Shown here: positions 44,049 to 53,412 of the stretch, piece by piece | Layout of the letters: every line of letters starts with the position of its first letter | How positions within the stretch are numbered: position 1 is the stretch's first letter | Assembly: GCA_963605535.1 (NCBI GenBank) | Contig: CAVCXB010000001.1 | Location: 1 to 64,000 of the forward strand | Length of the DNA: 64,000 nt | DNA from: Anthropogastromicrobium chipingensis_A | Lineage (GTDB): Bacteria > Bacillota > Clostridia > Lachnospirales > Lachnospiraceae | Direction: 5' to 3' | Notes under the pieces: generated by a model | Database searches by the model: none | What the model was told of the DNA's origin: nothing | Seen by the model: only the letters and a program-made list of their open reading frames with translations | Program-made: the position numbers and the translations under genes

Positions 44049-45334
44049 TGGCATCTGTCTACACAGTAGCGCAGGTTACATCGTATATCAGTCATCTGTT
44101 TGATGAAGATTTCGCCCTGAAGAGGATTTCCATTCAGGGCGAGATTTCTAATTGCCGCAAACACACGAGTGGTCATCTGTATTTTACGTTAAAGGACGAG
44201 GAAAGTACCCTTTCCTGTGTGATGTTTGCGTCAAACAGAGGAAAGCTTACCTTTGTTCCGAGTGAAGGAATGCGTGTCATTGCAAGAGGCAGTGTGCGCG
44301 TTTACGGGCGAGATGGCGTGTATCAGCTGTATGTGACGACGCTTGAGCCTGCTGGTGTGGGCGAGTGGTTTCGTCTCTTTGAGGAGCGAAAGGCACAGTT
44401 AGCTGAGATGGGTATGTTTGACGATTCGTACAAAAAGCCGATTCCGCGTTTCGCAAGGACCGTTGGCATCGTCACAGCAAAGACAGGTGCTGCCATTCAG
44501 GATATCATTAACATTTCCCACCGGCGAAATCCTTACGTACAGTTGGTTTTGTATCCATCGCTTGTTCAGGGGGCATCGGCAGCTGCAAACATCGCGGCTG
44601 GAATTGACTATTTGGACACGCTCGGCCTTGATGTGATTATTGTCGGGCGAGGTGGCGGCTCAATTGAGGATTTGTGGGCATTTAATGAGGAATGTGTGGC
44701 GATGGCGATTTTTCGCTGTGAGACACCGGTGATCTCCGCAGTCGGTCATGAGACGGATTTTACGATTGCCGATTTTGTTGCCGATCTGCGCGCGCCGACA
44801 CCGTCCGCAGCGGCAGAGCTTGCCGTGTTTGAATACGATGCATTCGAGCAGACGCTTGCGATGTTCTCCTCACAGATGAGGCAGAACATTCAAAAAATGG
44901 TAGAACGCGAACAAAAGCGTCTTGAGCAGGCACAGCTTTTGTTAAAGCTTTCTCATCCGGGTGTACGTTTAAATGCACAGAAAGAAACGCTTGCACAGCT
45001 TTCGTCACAGATGAGTCGTCAGATGAATCATTTGATTGAGCAAAAAAAGGCAGAACTGTCCGTTGCGGCAGCAAAGCTTAATGCGCAGTCTCCACTTGGA
45101 AAGCTTGGTGGTGGCTATGCGTTTGTGACGAATGAGAAGGGAGCGCCTTTGTGCAGCGTAAAAGAGGTCGCACCAGACCAGCCGCTTTTCGTGTATGTAA
45201 AGGATGGCGTTGTGCAGGCAAATACGGTGCAGGTAAAACCAGTTTCACGAATCGAAGAGGCAGCGTTTGATGGAAAAAAAGAAAAAACAGACAAAGGACA
45301 TGACGATCAATCGAACAAGCAACATAACAATTGA
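44048..45334 (+). CDS. xseA: Exodeoxyribonuclease VII large subunit
   Basis: 428 residues. N-terminal OB fold (VAQVTSYISHLFDEDFALKR, then GEISNCRKHTSGHLYFTLKD), catalytic core with VGIVTAKTGAAIQDI, IIVGRGGGSIEDLWAFNEE and SAVGHETDFTIADFVAD, a coiled-coil region, and a C-terminal GGYAFVTNEKG. Degrades single-stranded DNA with the XseB subunit. A Lys/Asp/Asn-rich tail overlaps xseB by 65 bases. folD, which separates nusB and xseA in Bacillus, is absent here. Confidence 0.95.
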   Translation: MASVYTVAQVTSYISHLFDEDFALKRISIQGEISNCRKHTSGHLYFTLKDEESTLSCVMFASNRGKLTFVPSEGMRVIARGSVRVYGRDGVYQLYVTTLEPAGVGEWFRLFEERKAQLAEMGMFDDSYKKPIPRFARTVGIVTAKTGAAIQDIINISHRRNPYVQLVLYPSLVQGASAAANIAAGIDYLDTLGLDVIIVGRGGGSIEDLWAFNEECVAMAIFRCETPVISAVGHETDFTIADFVADLRAPTPSAAAELAVFEYDAFEQTLAMFSSQMRQNIQKMVEREQKRLEQAQLLLKLSHPGVRLNAQKETLAQLSSQMSRQMNHLIEQKKAELSVAAAKLNAQSPLGKLGGGYAFVTNEKGAPLCSVKEVAPDQPLFVYVKDGVVQANTVQVKPVSRIEEAAFDGKKEKTDKGHDDQSNKQHNN

Positions 45335-45515
45335 AGAGCAGCTGATAAAAATTCAGGAGATTGCAGCCAAACTTGAGGGCGGCGCTCTTGGACTGGAAGA
45401 GGCACTTGAAAAATATGAAGAGGGCGTGCGTCTTGTCCGCGGATGCGCCGGTCAGATTGATCGTGTGCAGAAGCGTATTAAGGTCATAGAGACAGAAACA
45501 GAGGATGAGTCATGA
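45270..45515 (+). CDS. xseB: Exodeoxyribonuclease VII small subunit
   Basis: 81 residues, helical. Core SNITIEEQLIKIQEIAAKLE and GLEEALEKYEEGVRLVRGC are the family signature. Start: ATG 45270 with GAAGAGG nine bases upstream; ATG 45300 is also in frame but its AAAGGA is only one base away. The long overlap with xseA implies translational coupling. Confidence 0.9.
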   Translation: MEKKKKQTKDMTINRTSNITIEEQLIKIQEIAAKLEGGALGLEEALEKYEEGVRLVRGCAGQIDRVQKRIKVIETETEDES

Positions 45516-46402
45516 TGGAATGGAAAGAAGAGTTAAAGCAGCATACACAAGAGGCAGAGGAAGTAGTAAGATGCTATCTGCCAGAGGAGACCGGACATCA
45601 GAAGCTTTTGATCGAGGCATCAAATTATAGTGTTTTAGTTGGCGGAAAGCGCCTTCGCCCGATGATCATGCTGGAAAGCTTCAAGGCATTCGGCGGCAGC
45701 GGTGCGGTTGTAGAGCCGTTTATGGCAGCACTTGAGATGATTCATTCCGGTTCACTCGTCCATGATGATCTGCCATGCATGGACAACGATGAGTACAGAA
45801 GGGGAAATCTCACGACATGGAAAAAGTATGGCTACGATATGGCGGTACTTGCAGGAGACAAGCTGTTTATTTATGCATTTGAGACAGCAGCGAAGGCATT
45901 TGCCCTGACAGACCGTGCGGATTTGGTTGGAAAAGCCATTTCCATTCTGGCAAACAAGGCCGGAATTTACGGCATGATCGGCGGACAGAGCGTCGATGTC
46001 GAATATACAGACCGTCCGGTGACGCAGAGTCAGTTGGAATTTATCTATGAGTTAAAGACAGCGGCGCTGTTAGAGGCAGCGATGATGATCGGTGCCGTTC
46101 TTGCAGGAGCAGATGACAGCCAGGTGCAGGCAGCAGAGCAGATTGCTCATCATGTTGGCATGGCATTCCAGATTCGTGACGATGTTCTGGACGTAGTGTC
46201 CACAACCGAGGAACTTGGCAAGCCGGTAAAGAGCGATGAGAAGAACAATAAGACGACCTATGTAACGATCCACGGGGTAGACGGTGCTTCCAAGCTTGTA
46301 GAGGAGTATTCCCAGACGGCAATGGAACTTTTGGATAAGGTTTGCCCGAATGCGACTTTCTTAAAGCAGCTCTTTGAGTATCTCATCGTAAGAAAAAAAT
46401 AA
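45512..46402 (+). CDS. ispA: Polyprenyl synthetase (farnesyl/geranyl diphosphate synthase)
   Basis: 296 residues. First Asp-rich motif DDLPCMDNDEYRRG (about residues 86-99), second DDVLD within FQIRDDVLDV. The LVGGKRLRPM segment binds pyrophosphate. Condenses IPP with allylic diphosphates to the C15 product, by analogy to the family. It overlaps xseB by four bases and precedes dxs, the gene for the first step of the MEP pathway. Confidence 0.93.
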   Translation: MMEWKEELKQHTQEAEEVVRCYLPEETGHQKLLIEASNYSVLVGGKRLRPMIMLESFKAFGGSGAVVEPFMAALEMIHSGSLVHDDLPCMDNDEYRRGNLTTWKKYGYDMAVLAGDKLFIYAFETAAKAFALTDRADLVGKAISILANKAGIYGMIGGQSVDVEYTDRPVTQSQLEFIYELKTAALLEAAMMIGAVLAGADDSQVQAAEQIAHHVGMAFQIRDDVLDVVSTTEELGKPVKSDEKNNKTTYVTIHGVDGASKLVEEYSQTAMELLDKVCPNATFLKQLFEYLIVRKK

Positions 46403-46430
46403 GTATTGCGATACTGAAGGGGGCCGGTTT

Positions 46431-48287
46431 ATGGTACTTGAGAAAATACAGGGGCCGAACGATGTCAAAAAGCTCAGTGAAGAAGAACTTCCTGTTCTTG
46501 CAGACGAGATTCGGCAGTTTATAATTGATAAGGTCAGCGACAATGGTGGTCATTTGGCATCCAATCTTGGCGTGGTGGAGCTGACGATTGCGCTTCACCG
46601 ATGCTTAAATTTTCCACAGGATAAACTGATTTGGGACGTGGGTCATCAGTCCTATACACATAAGATTTTGACCGGGCGAAAGGAAGGCTTTGATACGCTT
46701 CGCAAATATCATGGCATGAGCGGTTTTCCAAAGCGCGAGGAGAGCGACTGCGATGCGTTTGATACCGGACACAGCTCGACATCATTGTCAGCAGGTCTTG
46801 GTATGGTCTGTGCGCGTGAACTAAAAAAAGAACAGTACAATATTGTCTCCGTAATCGGTGATGGTTCACTGACGGGTGGTCTTGCGTTCGAGGCGCTGAA
46901 CAATGCAGTGTCTCTTAAGAGCAATTACATTATGATTTTAAATGACAATCACATGTCGATCTCGGAGAATGTCGGTGGACTTTCGCAGTATCTGGCAGGA
47001 CTTCGCACGGCAAAAGGCTATACGAATCTCAAGAAAAATGTGAAGGCATCGTTAAGCAAGATGAATGCGATCGGCGAGGAGCTTGAGCGAAATATTCGCC
47101 GTGCGAAAAGTATGCTTAAGCAGGTCTTTATCCCTGGTATGTTCTTTGAGGATATGGGCATTACGTATCTTGGCCCGATTGATGGACACAATATTAACGC
47201 GCTCACAGAAGTTATTGAGGATGCCAAGCAGGTGGAAGGCGCAGTACTGATTCATGTGATGACGGAAAAAGGAAAGGGCTACGAGCCTGCGCAAATGCAT
47301 CCAGAATCGTATCACGGTGTCGGACCATTCATAAAAGAAAATGGAAAGGCCAAAAAGCCAAAGGAAGAGGCTACCTATACCGATATTTTTGCCAGAACAA
47401 TCTGTGAGCTGGCACAGACGCATCCAAAGCTTGTGACAATTACGGCAGCGATGATGGAGGGCTGTGGATTAAAGGGCTTTGCCAGACGGTTCCCTGATCG
47501 CTTCTTTGATGTGGGAATTGCAGAGGAACACGCCGTTACATTTGCATGTGGATTGGCGGCAGGTGGTTTTCATCCGTTCTTTGCCGTGTATTCCTCTTTC
47601 TTGCAGAGAGGCTACGATCAGATTTTGCATGATATGTGTATGCAAAACCTTCCGGTTACGTTGATGCTTGACCGTGCTGGTCTTGTCGGCAATGACGGTG
47701 AGACGCATCAAGGCGTATTTGATCTGTCCTATCTGACGATGATTCCAAACATGACGGTATTCGCACCGAAAAACCGTTATGAATTCCAAGATGCGATTGC
47801 ATTTGCGGCTGATTTTGACGCTCCGATGGCAATCCGTTATCCAAAGACCGAGGCCGTTCGCACCTTAAAAGAGTATCGTCAGCCAATCGAGCTTGGAAAG
47901 AGCGAGTGGATCCAACGCGGCAGCCGTGTGGCACTTCTTGCAATCGGCACGATGGTTGAGACTGCGATGGAGGTTGAAGAGCTTCTTGCAAAGGATGGCA
48001 TTGATGCGACTGTCGTAAATCTTCGTTTTGCAAAGCCACTTGATATCGCAATGCTTGACGAGGTGCTTGATTATCACAGCTTGATTGTCACGATGGAGGA
48101 AAATGTGCTCTCAGGCGGCGTGGGCGAGCATGTCTGTCGCTATGTGGAGCAGCATTCCACGGGTGTGCGTGTCGTCGCCTGTGGCATCCCAGATGCGTTT
48201 ATCCATCAAGGTTCCATTAAGGAGCTGATCAAAGAGGCTGGACTGGATGCACAGAGTATTTATCAGAAAATTAGTGCGTTGATTTAA
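46431..48287 (+). CDS. dxs: 1-deoxy-D-xylulose-5-phosphate synthase
   Basis: 618 residues, thiamin-diphosphate enzyme joining pyruvate and glyceraldehyde-3-phosphate. N-terminal LASNLGVVELTIALH and WDVGHQSYTHKILTGR; TPP motif GDGSLTGGLAFEALNNA with ILNDNHMSISENVGG. The catalytic Glu is in GIAEEHAVTFACGLA, and the Pyr domain has DRAGLVGNDGETHQG. Start: ATG 46431 with AAGGGGG. Produces the isoprenoid precursor used by the upstream ispA product. Confidence 0.97.
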   Translation: MVLEKIQGPNDVKKLSEEELPVLADEIRQFIIDKVSDNGGHLASNLGVVELTIALHRCLNFPQDKLIWDVGHQSYTHKILTGRKEGFDTLRKYHGMSGFPKREESDCDAFDTGHSSTSLSAGLGMVCARELKKEQYNIVSVIGDGSLTGGLAFEALNNAVSLKSNYIMILNDNHMSISENVGGLSQYLAGLRTAKGYTNLKKNVKASLSKMNAIGEELERNIRRAKSMLKQVFIPGMFFEDMGITYLGPIDGHNINALTEVIEDAKQVEGAVLIHVMTEKGKGYEPAQMHPESYHGVGPFIKENGKAKKPKEEATYTDIFARTICELAQTHPKLVTITAAMMEGCGLKGFARRFPDRFFDVGIAEEHAVTFACGLAAGGFHPFFAVYSSFLQRGYDQILHDMCMQNLPVTLMLDRAGLVGNDGETHQGVFDLSYLTMIPNMTVFAPKNRYEFQDAIAFAADFDAPMAIRYPKTEAVRTLKEYRQPIELGKSEWIQRGSRVALLAIGTMVETAMEVEELLAKDGIDATVVNLRFAKPLDIAMLDEVLDYHSLIVTMEENVLSGGVGEHVCRYVEQHSTGVRVVACGIPDAFIHQGSIKELIKEAGLDAQSIYQKISALI

Positions 48288-48296
48288 TTGAATTCT

Positions 48297-48326
48297 TTTC
48301 AATGCGTCAGACTCTGTGAATTGAAA
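48297..48326 (+). promoter_or_regulatory. Stem-loop between dxs and tlyA, related to the nhaC leader hairpin
   Basis: TTTCAAT (48297-48303) pairs perfectly with ATTGAAA (48320-48326). The loop contains GTCAGACTC, also present in the loop at 453-469. Both copies read TTTTC, 17 bases, GTCAGACTC at a fixed offset, then GAA. It ends 33 bases before the tlyA start. Confidence 0.55.
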
Positions 48327-48358
48327 TAAATATGGTAAGTAAAAAAGGACAAAACAAA

Positions 48359-49162
48359 GTGAAAGAACGTTTGGATGTACTATTAGTAAATTTGGGCTAT
48401 GCGCCTTCAAGAGAGAAGGCAAAGGCCGTTATTATGTCCGGCTGTGTCTATGTAAATGGACAGAAAGAGGACAAGGCTGGCACCATGTTTGATACTTATG
48501 CGGCAATCGAGGTGCGCGGCAACTCATTAAAATACGTCAGCAGAGGCGGACTGAAGTTAGAGAAAGCCATGGCGGAGTTTACGATTGCCCTTGATGGAAA
48601 GACCTGTATGGATGTCGGCGCTTCCACCGGTGGATTTACGGATTGCATGCTTCAAAATGGTGCCGTGAAGGTATTTGCAGTCGATGTCGGTCATGGACAG
48701 CTTGCATGGAGTCTGCGAAACGATCCTCGTGTTGTCTGCATGGAAAAGACAAACATCCGCTATGTGGTACCAGAAGATATCGGATGCCCAGTTGATTTTG
48801 TGTCGATTGACGTTTCCTTTATCTCTCTGACAAAGGTACTCGTTCCGGTTAAGGAGCTGATGGCTGAGCGTGGACAGATTGTCTGCCTGATCAAGCCGCA
48901 GTTTGAGGCGGGAAGAGAGAAGGTTGGAAAGAAGGGCGTTGTCCGCGAGAAGGAGACGCATATGGAGGTTGTGCGCATGGTCATGGATTTTGCATTGTCC
49001 ATCGGCTTTGGTGTGCTTGGACTTGCCTTCTCCCCGATCAAGGGACCGGAAGGAAATATTGAATATCTTCTTTATCTTCAGAAGACACCGACGGCAGAGG
49101 AGCTTGCAGCACCGCTGCCAGATGTAAAGGCACTCGTTGAGCAGTCCCATGAGCTGCTCTGA
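48359..49162 (+). CDS. TlyA-family rRNA methyltransferase (YqxC)
   Basis: 267 residues. N-terminal S4 RNA-binding domain (ERLDVLLVNLGYAPSREKAK, then GCVYVNGQKE) and an FtsJ-like methyltransferase domain with SAM motif MDVGASTGGFTDCML, FAVDVGHGQLAW and SIDVSFISL. TlyA enzymes 2'-O-methylate rRNA cytidines. Start: GTG 48359 with AAAGGA nine bases upstream fits the family N-terminus; an in-frame ATG at 48332 has no ribosome binding site. Same position as yqxC in the Bacillus cluster. Confidence 0.9.
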   Translation: MKERLDVLLVNLGYAPSREKAKAVIMSGCVYVNGQKEDKAGTMFDTYAAIEVRGNSLKYVSRGGLKLEKAMAEFTIALDGKTCMDVGASTGGFTDCMLQNGAVKVFAVDVGHGQLAWSLRNDPRVVCMEKTNIRYVVPEDIGCPVDFVSIDVSFISLTKVLVPVKELMAERGQIVCLIKPQFEAGREKVGKKGVVREKETHMEVVRMVMDFALSIGFGVLGLAFSPIKGPEGNIEYLLYLQKTPTAEELAAPLPDVKALVEQSHELL

Positions 49163-49181
49163 TGCAGTCCGGGAGGAACCT

Positions 49182-50042
49182 ATGAGGCATTTTTATGTAA
49201 TTGCAAATTATGCAAAGCCGCACACACTCTTTTGTGTGCAGCAGATAAAAGAATACCTGACTGCAAAAGGCGCAGAGTGTGTCATTGCCGGGCCGGCAGG
49301 TTCGGATAATGGCCGGTATCACTACACCGATACCGGTCGAATCCCCAGTGACACACAATGCGTTATTGTTTTAGGCGGAGACGGCACATTAATTCAGGCC
49401 GCACACGATTTAAAAGGGTCAAGCTATCCGTTAATCGGCATCAATCTGGGCAATTTGGGCTACTTATCTGAGGTGGATCAGGAAAATCTGTTTCCGAGTC
49501 TGGATCGACTTTTACAGGATGACTTCTTTATTGAGGAACGCATGACGCTTCTCGGTGAGATCGTGCGGGATGGAGAGATTGTATGCAGCGACACCGCATT
49601 AAACGATGTGGTTTTGACCAGACTGGAAAGTATGAAAATGCTTCGCTTTTCGCTCTATGTGGATGGTCAGTTTATCACAAGATACAATGCAGACGGTATC
49701 ATTGTTGCCACGCCGACTGGCTCCACCGCATACAGTCTTTCGGCGGGCGGACCGATCGTGATGCCAACTTCGAATTTGTTTGTGCTCACGCCGATCTGTG
49801 CGCAGACGCTTACGACCGCGCGAAGCATTGTCCTTCCCGATAATGCACACATTCGTCTCGTAGTCGAGGCAAAGGATGGCATCCGCACGCTCCATCAGGC
49901 GGTTAGCTTTGATTCCGACAATGTGGTATCCGTCCATCCAGGGGATGAGTTAATCATAAGAAGCGCATCGGATAAGGTGCGACTTATTCGTCTTGACCAG
50001 AAAAGTTTTCTGGAAACGCTCGGCAAAAAGCTGAGCCGATAA
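49182..50042 (+). CDS. nadK: NAD kinase
   Basis: 286 residues. GGDGTLIQAAHDL (about residues 67-79), GINLGNLGYLSEV, LNDVVLTR, and ADGIIVATPTGSTAYSLSAG with GGPIV are all present. Phosphorylates NAD to NADP. Start: ATG 49182 after GGGAGG; an upstream in-frame ATG lies inside tlyA. Placement between tlyA and argR is usual in Clostridia but not in Bacillus. Confidence 0.95.
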   Translation: MRHFYVIANYAKPHTLFCVQQIKEYLTAKGAECVIAGPAGSDNGRYHYTDTGRIPSDTQCVIVLGGDGTLIQAAHDLKGSSYPLIGINLGNLGYLSEVDQENLFPSLDRLLQDDFFIEERMTLLGEIVRDGEIVCSDTALNDVVLTRLESMKMLRFSLYVDGQFITRYNADGIIVATPTGSTAYSLSAGGPIVMPTSNLFVLTPICAQTLTTARSIVLPDNAHIRLVVEAKDGIRTLHQAVSFDSDNVVSVHPGDELIIRSASDKVRLIRLDQKSFLETLGKKLSR

Positions 50043-50067
50043 AAATGGTATGAAAGAGGAGGCGTCT

Positions 50068-50520
50068 ATGAAAACTGGAAGACAGCAGCGTATACTCGAG
50101 CTGATTCAGATGCATGAAATAGAAAAACAGGAAGAACTGGCACAGATGCTCTGTGCGGACGGTTTTGATGTGACGCAGGCCACTGTTTCAAGAGACATCC
50201 GCCAGCTTCGTTTAAAAAAAGTGCCAGGCAAAAATGGAAAGCTTGTCTACAAGGCGGCCGAGCAAGGCAAACAACAGGCCGAACCAAAATACATCCGTAT
50301 CTTGCGTGAATCCTACGTCAGCATGGATATGGCGATGAACATTCTTGTCATCAAGACCGTTTCCGGTATGGCAATGGCGGCAGCGGCAGCGCTCGATGCG
50401 TGTCATTTCGGGGAAATTGTCGGCTGCATTGCGGGCGATGACACGATTATGTGCGCCGTTCGTACCGTACCGGACACGGTGCACCTCATGAAAAAAATTG
50501 AGGAACTTCTTCACGAATAA
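50068..50520 (+). CDS. argR: Arginine repressor ArgR
   Basis: 150 residues. N-terminal winged helix (RQQRILELIQMHEIEKQEEL, VTQATVSRDIRQLRL) and a C-terminal hexamerisation and arginine-binding domain ending GCIAGDDTIMCAVRT, with the conserved Asp pair. Represses arginine biosynthesis and activates catabolism. Start: ATG 50068 seven bases after GAGGAGG. No arginine gene is nearby; the position before recN is conserved in Firmicutes. Confidence 0.94.
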   Translation: MKTGRQQRILELIQMHEIEKQEELAQMLCADGFDVTQATVSRDIRQLRLKKVPGKNGKLVYKAAEQGKQQAEPKYIRILRESYVSMDMAMNILVIKTVSGMAMAAAAALDACHFGEIVGCIAGDDTIMCAVRTVPDTVHLMKKIEELLHE

Positions 50521-50550
50521 AAAAGTTTCATAGAGAAAGGCAGGAGAAAA

Positions 50551-52245
50551 ATGCTGGACAGTCTGTACGTCAAAAACCTCGCACTCATTGATGAGGCCGA
50601 GGTGACTTTTACAGAAGGATTAAATGTCCTAAGCGGAGAAACCGGAGCCGGAAAATCCATTCTGATCGGTTCTGTTTTAATCGCGCTAGGGGCAAAAGTA
50701 CACAAAGAGATGATTCGAGCAAATGAAAAGGAGGCCTACATCGAGCTCATCTTTTCGCCAACGCATCCTACAATCCTTGAAAAGCTTCGGGAATATGACA
50801 TTGAACCGGAGGACGGACAGTTAATTATTTCCAAAAAGATTACTGCGTCCAAGAGTGTGAGCAAAATCAATAAGGAAGCCTATCCGGCGTCAAAGGTGCG
50901 CGAAGTGGCTTCCCTTCTTTTGGATGTGCACGGCCAGCACGACCATCAGGCACTTCTCTTGCCACATAAGCAGCTAGAGATTGTCGATCGCAGCGGCGGC
51001 AAACGCTTAAAAGAGGTCAAGGACAAAAACGCACAGTGTTACCGCGTCTGGAAGCAATATAAGGATGAGCTGGACAGCTACGCAGTCGATGAGGATGAGC
51101 GTCTGCGCCGGATGGACATTCTGTGCTATGAGCTTGATGAATTAAAAGAAGCGGCCATCACACCAGGCGAGGAGGCGCGTCTTACAAAAGAATGGAAGCG
51201 ATTATCCGAGCGTGAGCACATCATTAGCGCCTATCAGGAACTGACTGCATTACTGGGCTATGAGTCTGCTGGAGCCTGTGATCTTTGTGGCAGGGCAGAG
51301 CATGCATTAAAGGGAATTTCAGAGGCAGATGACGAGGCAGAAGATCTATATGCACAGCTGACCGATGCCGAATCCATTCTTCATGATATCTGCAGATCTG
51401 CATCCGAGCGCCTCGATGCGATGCAGGAGGAAGAGATGGATACTGCCCAGATCGAAGAGCGCTTAGATAAGATCCGTCATCTGATGCAAAAATACCGCTG
51501 CGATGAGGAAGGCTTGCTCACTTTGATGGATCAAAAGGAGCAGGAGCTTGATAAATATCGCCATTTCGAGGAGAAAAAGGCACATGCACAGGCGGCTTGT
51601 GACAAGGCCTTTTCTGTGCTCGAGGCGGCGGCAGAGGAGCTTAGCAGTCAGCGAAAGAAATGCGCAGCGACACTTTGCACCCAGCTGATCACGGCACTTG
51701 TCGATTTGAATTTCTTAGATGTGCGATTTGAAATTCGTATGGAAGAAAACGAACAGATCGGACCGGGCGGAAAGGATTCGGCTGTGTTCTACATAGCCAC
51801 CAATCCTGGCGAAGCACCAAAGCCGTTGGCTGCTGTCGCATCTGGTGGTGAATTGTCCCGAATTATGCTCGCAATCAAGTCTGTCATGGCGCAAAAAGAG
51901 GAAATAGAGACGCTTATTTTCGATGAAATTGACACAGGAATCAGCGGTCGAACCGCGCAAAAGGTCGCAAAACGTCTGTCTGAAACAGCAAAAGGAAGTC
52001 AGGTTATTTGTATCAGTCACTTAGCACAGATCGTTTCTATGGCCGATACGCACTTTTTAATTGAAAAAAATGCAGAAAATGAAGTGACAACTACACACAT
52101 CACTAGATTATCAAAAGAAGAAAGCATCCGCGAGATTGCACGACTTCTCGGCGGAGCAGAGATTACGAAAAACGTTCTCGATACAGCACAAGAGATGAAA
52201 GATATGGCAAATAGAACAAAAGAATCCCAGATTACAAACGAATAA
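50551..52245 (+). CDS. recN: DNA repair protein RecN
   Basis: 564 residues, SMC-like. Walker A GETGAGKSILIGSV (about 31-44), long coiled coils in the middle (about 150-360), ABC signature ASGGELSRIMLAIK and Walker B TLIFDEIDTGISG. VHGQHDHQALL is a RecN hallmark. Acts early in double-strand break repair. A CDLCGRAEH stretch occurs in the coiled-coil region. Start: ATG 50551 after GAAAGGCAGGAG. Confidence 0.96.
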   Translation: MLDSLYVKNLALIDEAEVTFTEGLNVLSGETGAGKSILIGSVLIALGAKVHKEMIRANEKEAYIELIFSPTHPTILEKLREYDIEPEDGQLIISKKITASKSVSKINKEAYPASKVREVASLLLDVHGQHDHQALLLPHKQLEIVDRSGGKRLKEVKDKNAQCYRVWKQYKDELDSYAVDEDERLRRMDILCYELDELKEAAITPGEEARLTKEWKRLSEREHIISAYQELTALLGYESAGACDLCGRAEHALKGISEADDEAEDLYAQLTDAESILHDICRSASERLDAMQEEEMDTAQIEERLDKIRHLMQKYRCDEEGLLTLMDQKEQELDKYRHFEEKKAHAQAACDKAFSVLEAAAEELSSQRKKCAATLCTQLITALVDLNFLDVRFEIRMEENEQIGPGGKDSAVFYIATNPGEAPKPLAAVASGGELSRIMLAIKSVMAQKEEIETLIFDEIDTGISGRTAQKVAKRLSETAKGSQVICISHLAQIVSMADTHFLIEKNAENEVTTTHITRLSKEESIREIARLLGGAEITKNVLDTAQEMKDMANRTKESQITNE

Positions 52246-52251
52246 ACAAAC

Positions 52252-52294
52252 GCATACTAACAGCAGGAAAAGGAAAGGAAGGCTGTTAGTATGC
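52252..52294 (+). promoter_or_regulatory. Perfect 13-bp inverted repeat that includes the spoIVB start codon
   Basis: GCATACTAACAGC (52252-52264) pairs without mismatch with GCTGTTAGTATGC (52282-52294). The ATG (52291-52293) is in the right arm and the 17-nt loop is an uninterrupted purine tract (AGGAAAAGGAAAGGAAG) containing the ribosome binding site. Same arrangement as at 13349-13408. A translational role is inferred. Confidence 0.7.
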
Positions 52295-53412
52295 AAATGA
52301 AAATAAAGTACGTTAAAATACAAAAGGCTGTGGCGCTTCTTCTTTTGGCTGCGGCCTTCACAGTCAGTTGTGTGCGCCATGGCGATTCGCAAAGCGCGCC
52401 AGCGGCTGCTTTGGAAAATGCTGCTGCAAAGCATCTCGCCTCGCAAAGTGCATCTGCACAGGTGGTGCAGCAGGAAAATGAGATGCCACAGGTCTATCCA
52501 TGTGGTTTTCCAGTCGGCATTTATATGGAGACGGCGGGTGTCATGGTGGTCACACCAGCTCAGATCCCGACAGACTCCAAAACACTTCGTTCCCCCTGCG
52601 AGGGCAGCTTGCAGCAGGGCGATTATATTACATCAATTAACGGCATCGCAATCAATTCAAAAGAAGAACTCATATCCAGTGTGGAGGCATGTGGCGGACA
52701 GCCGCTTACGCTTCGTATTGTCCGAGAACAGCAGGAGTTTGATCTTTCTGTGCTTCCCGTTCAGGATGTAAATGGCACGTATCGTCTTGGCGTGTGGGTC
52801 AAGGACGATGTGCAAGGCATTGGCACGCTCACTTACATCGGTGAGGACGGAAGTTTCGGTGCGCTTGGTCATCCGATCAACGACAGTGATACCGGAAAGC
52901 GGGTCAGTGTGCGAAAAGGAGGCTTGTATGAGTCTCAGATTCAGATGGTCATCCGCGGCAAAAACGGCACACCAGGCTCTTTTTGCGGAATTATCTGTTA
53001 CGATGCGTCTACCTTTTTGGGAAATATTTATGAAAATGGTTCTTGCGGAATCTATGGAAACATCTCCGTTTTGATGAAAGAACAGCTAAAAAATCTTGCC
53101 CCGATGCAGGCGGCACGCCGCGATGAGGTTGTGTGTGGCAAGGCACTTCTTCGCTGTGCGGTCAGCGATGAGCCGCAGGATTATGAGGTCGAAATCATAA
53201 AGACACAGCCAGGCACCACAGGGGGATTTCAGATTCGGGTCACGGATGAGGCTCTTTTGGAGAAGACAGGTGGCATCATTCAAGGTATGAGTGGATCGCC
53301 GCTGATTCAAAACGACAAGGTTATCGGTGCCGTCACGCACGTTTTTGTAAATGATCCCACAAAAGGGTATGCCATTTACATGGAAGACATGCTGAACCAT
53401 AACGGAGTGTAA
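52291..53412 (+). CDS. spoIVB: SpoIVB serine peptidase
   Basis: 373 residues. N-terminal membrane or signal segment (VALLLLAAAFTVSC), PDZ domain (about 75-155, with SLQQGDYITSINGIAINSKEEL), and S55 peptidase domain. Candidate catalytic residues are His194 (FGALGHPIND) and Ser336 (IIQGMSGSPLIQ), with VIGAVTHVFVNDPTKGYAIY at the end. In Bacillus it is made in the forespore and triggers pro-sigma-K processing. Start: ATG 52291 or 52297; the former lies in a strong hairpin. Order recN-spoIVB-spo0A is conserved. Confidence 0.95.
   Translation: MQMKIKYVKIQKAVALLLLAAAFTVSCVRHGDSQSAPAAALENAAAKHLASQSASAQVVQQENEMPQVYPCGFPVGIYMETAGVMVVTPAQIPTDSKTLRSPCEGSLQQGDYITSINGIAINSKEELISSVEACGGQPLTLRIVREQQEFDLSVLPVQDVNGTYRLGVWVKDDVQGIGTLTYIGEDGSFGALGHPINDSDTGKRVSVRKGGLYESQIQMVIRGKNGTPGSFCGIICYDASTFLGNIYENGSCGIYGNISVLMKEQLKNLAPMQAARRDEVVCGKALLRCAVSDEPQDYEVEIIKTQPGTTGGFQIRVTDEALLEKTGGIIQGMSGSPLIQNDKVIGAVTHVFVNDPTKGYAIYMEDMLNHNGV

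Noticed and set aside
45300..45515. Alternative xseB start at ATG 45300
   Set aside because: Its AAAGGA is only one base from the start codon; ATG 45270 has a properly spaced site.
48557..49150. A 197-codon open frame antisense to tlyA
   Set aside because: Shadow of a well-conserved gene; no start signal or recognisable protein.
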